This document shows positions 48,640 through 57,740 of a stretch of DNA of 64,000 bases, in pieces; position 1 is the first letter of the stretch, and each line of letters begins with the position of its first letter. The notes under the pieces are model-generated. The model was not told the DNA's origin. It searched no databases and saw nothing but the letters and a program-made list of their open reading frames with translations. Both the position numbers and the translations under genes were made by a program. Source of the DNA: Ligustrum vulgare (lineage: Eukaryota; Streptophyta; Magnoliopsida; Lamiales; Oleaceae). Location of the stretch: contig OY743168.1 in NCBI GenBank assembly GCA_963555705.1, positions 94,280,925 to 94,344,924 on the forward strand. Reading direction: 5' to 3'.

Positions 48640-50290
48640 TTGAACAAGTAAATGATATTTGGGCTGAGAGATAATATGTTTAAAGGGGCATTTGCAAAAA
48701 TACCCAACTTTTGATATCATATTTGAAACTTACTTCATTTGAAATAATAACTGAAAAATACTTCATTGTTTTTGGAAGAATACTGTTTTATCTAAGTATC
48801 ATATTTTGATACTCTAAAAGTATCTTATGATACTTTTAAAGTGTCACAACATGATACTTCAAATTTTTGGTATCATAACCTGAAACTTCATCAAATGTTT
48901 ATGATACTTTGGACGAAATTGCAGTATCACAGTTTGAAACTTTACACTTTTTTATGATACTTTGTCTTAAAGACATAACCATTGACCACCACCCGCCATC
49001 GAACCGCCCCCACCCGCCATCGAACACTGAACCACCGCCACCATATCACAACCACCACGACCACGACCACACTCCACCACTATAGATTCACAGAAACTGC
49101 AACATCACCATTACCACCACAACGCACCAGCAACACCGCACCACCACTTACCTCACATCCATCGCAGAACCTTCAAATCACCTGCCCCACCACCAAACAC
49201 CAGCAACCCTGCACTGCAACAACCATTGCCTCACGTCCACCGCACCACCTTCAAATAATCAGCACCACCGCCGCACACTCAACGCACATAGATTTGATTC
49301 AACCATCGATGTGGCGGAGGACAAAAATGAGTATGAGGAAGAGTCAAGATCCACTTCCACCCGTCGCTGCACATGACGGAGAAGAGGAAGAAGAAAACCC
49401 AGCAACAATTCGACAACGCAAGAGAAGAATACAAATCTAGTTGTGGTTGCTTTGGTGGTCCGGTCAATGTTGTGGTGGTGGTGCACTGGAGGTGGTGTGG
49501 TCATGGTCGGGGTTACGGTGGTCGGAGGTGGCGGCAACTGTGATGTGCCGCTTTGGAGTCAGGAAGAAGACGGAGGAAGAAGAGTACCGTATATTTCAAT
49601 TTTTCTTTCTTGAATAGTAATTGTGCATTTAGTCATAAAAATGTAGTATATGGTGTAATTAACCCATGTTTAAATCCAAGTAGTAAGCCCAGTTTTTAGC
49701 TGTCCATTTCTGGATGCTTTCAAGAGACACTCCAGACAAGAACGATTCCCAGATGTTACTCTCAAAAGTCAGAGAGTTAGGTTTCGTAGCCCTTCATTTC
49801 TTTCAAAGTCTAACTATTATGATGCATTAACCCATTTATTTAGAGTTTAAACTAGTCTAATTTAATTAGGAAATTAATAGAAAAATATATTTTTTGGGAT
49901 TTTCGTTTTCTAAAGGAGTGATAATCAAGGATAACATAAAGAAATCATACAAGAATCGAAAAAAGACAAGAAACAACACAGCCTTTGGTGACCCAGTTCG
50001 GTGTAATCACACCTACATCTGGGGGCTCGGGATCAAGTCCAATCTACAAGCCAACAACCTTCAAATGAGAGTTATACTTACAAGAAATCAACAACAATGT
50101 TCGTGCACACGGTTCTTTCTGAAGGAACCAGAAATTGACCCTCTTCTAAACGACAACACAACGCCTAACTCTATACAATAGCACCCACAATCTAGTCTAG
50201 AAACTGACGCAGATTATGTTATAAGAGATTACACAAATCACAAATGGTAGCAAGAGAATCGTTCAAACCGAGAGGAAGTGTCGAACCAGA
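48640..50290. other. Low-complexity and repeat-derived sequence, no gene
   Basis: 48780-48960 repeats GTATCA/TGATAC words many times in both orientations (GTATCATATTTTGATAC is a near-palindrome). 48982-49300 is CCACCA-rich, with a mirrored GGTGGTGG zone at 49440-49540. 49940-50040 contains CCCAGTTCGGTGTAATCACA, wording seen in copia-derived sequence. The long ORFs here come from the simple-sequence bias. Confidence 0.6.
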
Positions 50291-50292
50291 AT

Positions 50293-50314
50293 AGAGAGAG
50301 AGAGAGAGAGAGAG
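50293..50314. repeat. (AG)11 microsatellite
   Basis: Uninterrupted AG dinucleotides between ATAG and CTTCGG. Confidence 0.95.
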
Positions 50315-50694
50315 CTTCGGCCAAAATGAAGTAAGTAGAAAGATATAACAATGCCAAAAAACATCTCAGCCGTAGGATGGCATCTCACAGTCCAAAATAG
50401 AGTATTAATCCCAAGAATTGAGCTTTAGGCCCTCCAAGTATAGAAACTTCATATTTGAGGATCACTTTTAATAATTTTCACCTTGATCTCCAAATTTCCC
50501 ATCTCTCACTCTCGTGGTTGTTGTAAACAAAGTGGATGGGCTTAATCATCATCATCATTGCCCAGTATCTTCACAGAAAATTAGCAATAATCAATTTTCA
50601 GAATTGATAAACAAGTCTTAAGCTTACAAGCAAATATAATTTTTTTTCCTATATCAGATGGGTTACAACAATCAGTATGAATTTTTTCAAGTTT

Positions 50695-50826
50695 CAGATC
50701 ATCAGAAGCAATTTTTCTCTAACAAAATGATACTTCACCTCTATGTGTTTAGAACTTTCATGATAGACATAATTTTTTCTTGATAAAAGGGCACTCTGAT
50801 TATCAGTATAAATCACAGGAGTGTTG
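50695..50826 (-). pseudogene. Ty1/copia RNase H fragment
   Basis: Translating the minus strand gives TPVIYTDNQSALLSRKN followed by VYHESSKHIEVKYHFVRE, the copia RNase H end block (DNQSA and KHIE..HFVRE). It is about 44 codons and the rest has decayed. It is upstream of the copia gag fragment on the same strand, hence from a different insertion. Confidence 0.8.
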
Positions 50827-50829
50827 ACC

Positions 50830-52347
50830 AAAAAATTCAGCTGGACCTTGGACCAACACGTCTCAGTTCCTCTCTCTTGAACACGTGGATCTCCTGCGCA
50901 CTATGACAAACAATCAGTTTGCAAAGGGGGCCAAGGTGGCTCCCGTTTGCACTCCAATGCCAAAGTCAGTGTTCATTTCCAGTAGATATAAATTGGGTGC
51001 GAGAAATATAAATGTGTAAAAGAGAGAAAAGGGAGTGGAAGTAAATATTTTCTTAAGAGTATGAAATTGTTAACCCCTTACATGGTGGGAGGAGGCTTCT
51101 ATTTATAAAAGGATTCATTGTTTCGGATTGTGACACGTAGCGGACTTTTACACGTGTATTCACCCTAACTCTTGGAGGGGACAACCTTACTTTTTGACCG
51201 TAATCATTGCTACATTTCATAGGGGATGGGCGCCTCTCACATCTTGGTAAAGGTGGTGTCACATCACTGACTTCATCCATTATCCCATCTTTACTTCCGA
51301 GGCGCCACCGTAAGCACCTCGGCTAAGCATAAAGTGCGTCTGCTAGATACAAATCAGTTCGATCAGAGGAGCTCGTGTGCTTTTCCACCTCGGCCATTGG
51401 CCCATGGAGATATCCTAAACTTTTAATCATGGGCTAAAGTCCATTGGGCCCTCATTAGGCCTTCACTGGTGGCCCAATGTGCCACATTTTGGGTACGATC
51501 TCAACACTAGTCCCTCAAATCCGATGTGGTCATTCATGGGCGGATCGAATTTGTCATAGTTTCGCAGCAATAATTTTGTTCAAGTTTCATCATTTGTTAT
51601 ATTCAATATTTTGTAATTGTTCCGCCATCCGCTCGCTGGGAGTCACTATGTAGCGTGGCGATTTTAAGGTCAGGAATGACATTCCTTATGGAAAGTTTGG
51701 ATTCAGAGCATAGCCGACCTCCTACTTCGACTTTTCCCTCCTAAGTGAAGGTTGGGATTGCATTAGCACGTTTCTTAGGTGGCGTATTTAATAAAAAGGG
51801 GCTATTGATATTGGTTCCCAAGATATATAAAAGGTGATGAGAGTGACATTTTTGCTGCGCGTGGTACTCACTATGGTAGCTGAACGGTTTCATCCCTTCC
51901 TCCGACAGCTGGCGCTTTGATTAGCCGATTTCCCAAGAGGCTTGGGTTACCCGCATCAATCATGCGGCTCAAAGACCAAGGGTTCTAGATCATTAGGTTC
52001 CCTATAAATTCTCATTCGTCTCATTATCTTCCCTATACCATTTTCTCAGAATTTTTTGCAGTAACACTCTCGCAAAAGGTTGTATTGCTTTTTCCTTTCT
52101 CGCAAGTCTCGCATCTTCTCTTCAAGGGTTTTCTACCCAGCAAACCGTCCCTACCGTTCAAAAACTTTCATTGGCGTGTTCCTCATTTCAAGTGTACAAT
52201 CTCGAACGTTCGTTCTTTGAAGGTAAATTTCTTTTCTTTTGTATGTGCAAAACTTTTTTATCTCTAATCTTCGAGTATGGGTTTGAAATTTTCGTTTTGC
52301 ATTTTGTTTTCCTTTTGATGAGTCTGACCCATCTTTAAGAATAAAAA
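50830..52347. other. Upstream region of the interrupted transposon ORF
   Basis: GC-richer than its neighbours. It includes GGTGGCTCCCGTTTGCACTC followed by ATGCCAAAGTCAGTG (about 50937-50971), wording recurrent in plant transposons. There is a TATA-like CCTATAAATT at 52001-52010 and a pyrimidine-rich leader with a possible intron donor near 52220 (GAAG|GTAAAT). No other gene seen. Confidence 0.45.
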
Positions 52348-53579
52348 ATGGAAAGAGTTGGGGGAACGGGTTTGCAAGAAATGTTAGCAATGGCGATTTC
52401 TATCAAAGGTTTCTGCCCCATATCTTTATCGGTTTTTAGTTCCCGCTTCTTTAGGGAGCAGATTAAGAGGAGGAATAGGGAAATCAGTGGTATAATTTAT
52501 TTGACTGCTTCTGACAATGAAGAAGAAAAAGATCAGAACTACATGGCTCATCTGTCATCCGAGGAGGAGGCATCTTTGATAGAGTTTCGAAGCAAGCGGG
52601 ACAGGGATTTGGGAAGAGAAGAGGCAGTAGGCTCTTCTTCCGGTCACCAGGACCTCGGTTTAACTGTTAGGGCCCTATTTAGGGTACATAGGGAAGAGTT
52701 GGGCTTGACTGCAGAGGAGATCTCCCAAGTGGAGGAATGGGTTGATCAGGTTAATAAAGTTTCTGGCTATCATGTTGATCCTGATCCAAACCCAAAATCG
52801 TGGGAGAGCAGTGAGATTGCCACTAGAATCCGAGGGGTTGATTTGGCTGGAGCCTCGGCAAAATTCAGGATGCCAGAAGGGGTTCGATTAGTGCATCCTA
52901 CACCTTTTTTTCGACCCTGCAGCCCTCCCCCAGGTCAAGTGGCCATATGTTATGATGCTCTATCCTGCGGGATGAGGCTACCCCTGCACCCTTTCTTCAG
53001 GGCGTTGCTTAGGAGCTACAACCTGTGCCCCTACCAGCTGGCCCCCAACTTCTAGACACAGGCTGTGGGTACTTGGTTAGTGTGGCAAGAGGTCAACCCT
53101 GACTATCCCATCTCACTGCACATCATTCATACCCTCTATACTTTGAAGAAATCAGTTAGAAGGGAAAAAGACGTGAGGTCGGACGTCAAAGATTGGTATT
53201 ACTTGTCTCCCAGGGGCTCATATCCTCCTATTATTACCGGTCATCCAACTTCGATAAAGAACTGGAGGAACCAATGGTTTTGGCTCGCTGGGGAGTGGCA
53301 GAGCTCTCCTGTGGACCCTAGTCCAGAAATTATAGTTCCCCGAACTCTTTCCCTACCTAGTGAGTCTTGTACTTGCTTTAGTGTCTTTAAGTGTCATGTG
53401 TCATTTGCTTTTTAATTTCTATTCACTTTTCTTGACTGGTTCCTAACATGTTATTGGTTTATGGCAGGGGACACTTTGCCCGCCTCCTCCCTGACGCAGA
53501 CTTAGCGGCAGTAAGGCGCTTGTTTGCTTACAAGGGCACTTTCGTGGGGGTCATTCAACAAAACAAATTATTTGTTAAG
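52348..53579 (+). pseudogene. Plant transposon protein (putative 'gypsy-type transposon' domain), N-terminal part
   Basis: Acidic leader (NEEEKDQNYMAHLSSEEEASL) then the domain with VRLVHPTPFFRPCSPPPGQ, MRLPLHPFFRALLRSYNL and CPYQLAPN, recalling Pfam Transposase_28, then GTWLVWQEVNPD..YYLSPRG and NWRNQWFWLAGEW. An in-frame TAG lies at 53053-53055. A probable intron of about 107 bp follows (donor near 53360, acceptor AG at 53466-53467). Reading then resumes as GHFARLLPDADLAAVR..KGTFVGVIQQNKLFVK up to the A2 insertion at 53579. The junction phase needs a weak donor or an indel. These proteins occur in repeat-derived loci; the biochemical role is unknown to me. The start Met at 52348 is the first in frame. 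Confidence 0.6.
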
Positions 53580-55077
53580 TGATAAGTGTATTTTATACAC
53601 TTATTTGTATGTCTAAATTAGGATTAATTATTGTCGTTTGGGAATATTTCCTATTTAATTTATGTTTATTTGTTTACTTTTCAGAAAAAGTCCCAATTGA
53701 AGAAGAATGAAGCAATTAATGGAAAAATGACACGATTGGATGTTAATTGGAGCTAAATTGGACAAGTGAGGAGTTTGTGACAACAACCGGGAAACATGCT
53801 TGGTGCCAAAGTTACTAAATCAGAGGTTGGAGGACCTAATTGAATGAATTAAGAGCTTGAATGGTCAAATCGAGAAGAAGATAAAGTTTGGGGACTAAAT
53901 TACAACAATCGGAAGTTGAGGACTGAAGGTGCAATTAAAAGTCAGGGACTAACTTGTACAGCCGAGAAAATCGCTAAGTCGCGATCGCTGGATACGTTCC
54001 ACGCGATCGCGAGAAGGTTCAAATTCTTAACCCGAGAGCCTTAACGTCTACCACGCGATCGCGAAAGGGTCTACCACGCGATCGCGCGCTTGTCCGACTG
54101 GGCCGCAGATCAGATTTTTCTCGCGATTTTTGACAGGCTTTGGGCTTTTTGACCTAGGTTTTCTCCAAAACCTATATATACAACATAAGAGGCACGAAAA
54201 TAGAACCTTTGCCTCTCCATAGAACGAGCCACAACAGAGATTTTACATCAAATTCTTGGGGAATTAAGCATCGCAAAGGGGCGTGAATTGAAGATAATTG
54301 AAGAATTGAGACTTGGTGCATGCTTTCCTTTCTTCTTATTGTTTTCAATGAACGTTTTACTTTATTGTTTATGCTTTTTAATCATGATGTGTAACTAAAT
54401 ATAACGTTGGGATGAACGATGTAGCCTAGTTAATTATTTTAATTCCAAATTCCTTTATTTTAGTAATTCGTTGCATGTATTGATTTATTATTGTTCTTAA
54501 TGCTTGAATTGCTTGATCACCAATTCATGATTTATTGAGTTATTTCCATAATCCGAGAGGTGAGTTAATAATTTAGAACGTGGTAATAAATCCAGTAATT
54601 GAACAAGAGATAGAGATATACTCGTGTTATTATTGCGGTCGTGTGTGAATTCTTGCGTGTTATGCATTTAGATAAGGAATATTCGGACCCTCTGTAGAGA
54701 TACATGGTTGACTTATTTAGGTAGAATTGATTTAAACTCGAGAGAGGAATCTCAATATACATTAGTGAATTCGACCGAATGCATATTTAGAAAATAAAAT
54801 CTGGAATTGGAATTGATTTAATTGGCTAGGTGAAATCGTGAATCACAACCACTTTACAATCATACTTTAAAACAAAACAATTTCACAATTCTTTTTTAAT
54901 TCATCTTCTTAGTTTTAATTTAAAACATAAAATTCATTTGTCTGTTCAAATAAATTTTAGAACTAAAATATTTCGGTAATTAATAGCAGTCCTCGTGGGA
55001 GCGATAATCCGGACTCTAAAGTCCACTTTATTACTTGATTGCGATATCGTACACTTGCGATCTAAAATTGCAGAACA
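53580..55077 (+). repeat. A2 5' LTR
   Basis: Four GCGATCGC octamers at 53981, 54003, 54055 and 54078, then TATATATA at 54173-54180, the probable LTR promoter, about 90 bp after the last octamer. The octamer zone includes CCACGCGATCGCG repeats. It ends TTGCAGAACA. Confidence 0.93.
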
Positions 55078-55083
55078 AGTTTT

Positions 55084-55101
55084 TGGCGCCGTTGCCGGGG
55101 A
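55084..55101 (+). other. A2 primer-binding site (tRNA-Asp)
   Basis: TGGCGCCGTTGCCGGGGA, a perfect complement of the plant tRNA-Asp 3' end as I remember it, 6 nt after the LTR. Confidence 0.92.
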
Positions 55102-55223
55102 CTGTTAATTAATATCGATACTCATTAGTTCTTATTTTACTTTGAACTTTATTTTGCTTATTTTTATTTTTATTTTTATATTATTTTTCAATTTTTGTTT
55201 TTAATTTTTGTTTTATTGAATTT

Positions 55224-57317
55224 ATGTTAAGAAGGACTAAGTCATTGGATTTGCTTCCTTTTGATACAGAAATTGAACGCACCTTTCGACGGAGGCGTAG
55301 ACGACAGTTGGAAGCGGATCGAAAAAAAGACTTAGCAATGGCAGATGACATAATTCAAGATAATCAGGGAAATCAACAAAATCTGCCAGCAGCTGTGAAT
55401 GGACAGCAACAAAATAATGGAAGACGCATTTTGCGAGATTACATGGTTCCTCCTGTGGGGAACATTGGGACCTGCATAGTACCTCCTGCAATTCAAGCTA
55501 ACAATTTTGAGATCAAAACCTCTTTGATCTCACTGATCCAAAACTCATGTGTCTTCCATGGGATGCCAACTGAAGATCCTCATGCACATCTTCGATCCTT
55601 TTTGGAATTGTGTGAAATGCAGCGCATGAATGGAGTTTCAGAAGATGCTGTGAAATTGAAGTTATTTTCATTCTCTTTGGCAGATAAAGCTAAAGCTTGG
55701 TTCTACACTTTGCCCCTACATACAATCACGACTTTTGAAATTATGAGTCAGAAATTTGTAGATAAATTTTTCCCACCTGGCCGCATGTCAAAACTACGGC
55801 GTGAAATTCTATCATTTTGTCAACATCCTGGGGAGTCAATTTTTGAGGCTTGGGAAAGGTTCAACGAGCTCATCAGACAGTGTCCTACCCATGGAATCGC
55901 AGATTGGATCTTGGTTCAGACATTCTATAATGGGTTGACAAATGAAAACAAGAAGTACGCCGACTCAGCAGCTGGAGGCTCAGTTATGGGTATGACATAT
56001 GAAGAAGCATCTGAGATATTTGAGAAGATGGCTGCGAACAGTTATCAGTGGTATTCAGATAGAGCTACACCAAAGTCCGGGGGAATGGTTGCAGTTAACG
56101 AGATCACAGCATTAAATGCTAAGCTGGATGCGTTGACAAAGAAGATAGACGGTATGGGTGTGCAGCCAGTGAATTCGGTTCAAACAGTTTTGTGTGATTT
56201 TTGTTTCGAAAATCATGCTATAAATTTCTGCCCACTTCAACAAAATCAACCACATCCAGAACAAGTCAGTTTCGTGGGCAACAGGCAACAGGGTGGTCCT
56301 TATTCACAAACCTACAACCCAGAATGGAAGAACCACCCCAACTTCTCCTGGTCTAATAATAATAATATTCAGGGTCCGCCTGGTTTTCAACAACAACAGC
56401 AACAATATCAGAAAAACATATCCGAAAACATAGAGGTGTTAATCCAGCTGGTCAAGAGTCAGAATGGTGAGATAATGAATCAAGCTGTTGAAATAAAAAA
56501 TTTGAAGAAACAAATGGGAGAGCTGGCAGCTAGCAGCTCAACAAGACAGCCAGGACAGTTACCAAGCAACACTGAAATGAACCCTCGTGAGCATGTTAAC
56601 GCAATAACAACAAGGAGCGGGATTCAGCTATCGGAAGTAACTGTAGAGGGATATGAAAAGCAAAAGAGCCAAAAGGAAGATGTGGTGATAGAACAGAGGT
56701 CGACTCCTGAGGTTCATGCAAAAGTTGAAGAAGAAGTTCGAGTTCGACCACCTGTCAAAGCTTATGTGCCACCAGTTCCTTATCCACAAAGATTGATAAA
56801 GCATCCGTTTGAGCAGCAGTTTGGAAAATTTTTGGAGATATTCAAGAAACTGCACATAAATATCCCATTTGCAGAAGCGTTAGCCCAAATGCCCCTCTAC
56901 TTGAAATTTATGAAGGAGATGCTGTCAAATAAAAGGAAATTGGTTGATAATGAAATAGTAGCACTGAGTGAGGAGTGCAGCGTCATACTTCAAAAGAAGT
57001 TGCCACAGAAACTAACAGATCCAGGGAGTTTCTCGATCCCTTGTACTATTGGTAAATTTAATTTTGATAATGTATTGTGTGATCTTGGTGCAAGTGTTAA
57101 TTTAATGCCTTTGTCTGTATACAGGAAACTTGGTTTGGGGGAGCCTAAACCAACCAATATCACACTGAAGCTGGCGAACAGATCAACCCAATATCCATAT
57201 GGGATTGTTGAGAATCTGATAGTAAAAGTAGACAAGTTTTTCTTCCCAGTCGACTTTGTGATTTTGGACATGGAAGAGGACGCCCAAATGCCCCTCATCT
57301 TGGAAGGCCGTTCCTAG
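55224..57317 (+). CDS. A2 gag-protease polyprotein, 697 codons, frameshifted at its end
   Basis: Intact reading from MLRRTKSLDLLPFD. Gag core: NNFEIKTSLISLIQ, FHGMPTEDPHAHLRSFLELC, LADKAKAWFYTLP, KFFPPGRMSKLRREI and ESIFEAWERFNELIRQCP. A short zinc knuckle CX2CX3HX4C starts at residue 324, then a Gln-rich stretch (FQQQQQQYQ), ITTRSGIQL, AYVPPVPYPQRL and KKLHINIPFAEALAQMP. The aspartic protease site CDLGASVNLMP has its Asp at residue 620 with Gly retained, unlike A1. At PLILEGRS* a missing base takes the frame off at about 57299; the expected reading continues in the next frame. Gag would assemble particles and the protease would cleave Gag. No integrase or RT follows. Confidence 0.92.
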   Translation: MLRRTKSLDLLPFDTEIERTFRRRRRRQLEADRKKDLAMADDIIQDNQGNQQNLPAAVNGQQQNNGRRILRDYMVPPVGNIGTCIVPPAIQANNFEIKTSLISLIQNSCVFHGMPTEDPHAHLRSFLELCEMQRMNGVSEDAVKLKLFSFSLADKAKAWFYTLPLHTITTFEIMSQKFVDKFFPPGRMSKLRREILSFCQHPGESIFEAWERFNELIRQCPTHGIADWILVQTFYNGLTNENKKYADSAAGGSVMGMTYEEASEIFEKMAANSYQWYSDRATPKSGGMVAVNEITALNAKLDALTKKIDGMGVQPVNSVQTVLCDFCFENHAINFCPLQQNQPHPEQVSFVGNRQQGGPYSQTYNPEWKNHPNFSWSNNNNIQGPPGFQQQQQQYQKNISENIEVLIQLVKSQNGEIMNQAVEIKNLKKQMGELAASSSTRQPGQLPSNTEMNPREHVNAITTRSGIQLSEVTVEGYEKQKSQKEDVVIEQRSTPEVHAKVEEEVRVRPPVKAYVPPVPYPQRLIKHPFEQQFGKFLEIFKKLHINIPFAEALAQMPLYLKFMKEMLSNKRKLVDNEIVALSEECSVILQKKLPQKLTDPGSFSIPCTIGKFNFDNVLCDLGASVNLMPLSVYRKLGLGEPKPTNITLKLANRSTQYPYGIVENLIVKVDKFFFPVDFVILDMEEDAQMPLILEGRS

Positions 57318-57700
57318 CTACTGGAAGATGCTTAATCGACATTGAAAAGAGAGAAATCATCTTTAGGGTCGAGAAGGAACAGGTCACTTTCAGCATCAAG
57401 CCAAGGCAAGATCTTGAAGGTCTCAATGAAAGCTGTTTCGAGGTGGAAGGAGTGGTCCAGAAACCAGAAGAGAAGACCAAGCATGGTATAAATATTGAGA
57501 AGGGGCTAAGCACAAAACATGAGTTTATAAAGGCTAAAGATGGATGGAGGGACAAGAAAAAAGAAAAGCCTAACATCCCTCAACAATTGGCTAAAAGTGA
57601 GGCTTTGGGATTCAAGAGAGTGAGAAAACGAATAGAGATATGCAAGGCAGGAAATTGCAAGCTGTGCAGGGGCTCAAGAGGATCATTCAAGCCTCCATGA
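57299..57700 (+). pseudogene. A2 protease C-terminal continuation, out of frame
   Basis: In the shifted frame the text reads RPFLATGRCLIDIEKREI, as in A1 (RPFLATGRALIDV), then EKEQVTFSIKP and an acidic/basic tail ending CKLCRGSRGSFKPP at the stop near 57700. It shows that the stop at 57317 comes from a one-base change and is not the natural end. In A1 the polyprotein goes on into RT; here it stops. Confidence 0.8.
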
Positions 57701-57740
57701 TAAAGAAGTGCAAAAAGTTGAGCTTTAGACTTAAAACGAA

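Noticed and set aside
48982..49537. Long ORFs rich in Thr, His and Pro on both strands
   Set aside because: They follow from the CCACCA/GGTGGT simple-sequence bias; no domain or splice support.
54565..54762. 65-codon ORF present twice (also at 61664-61861)
   Set aside because: It is duplicated only because it lies in the two A2 LTRs; no coding signature.
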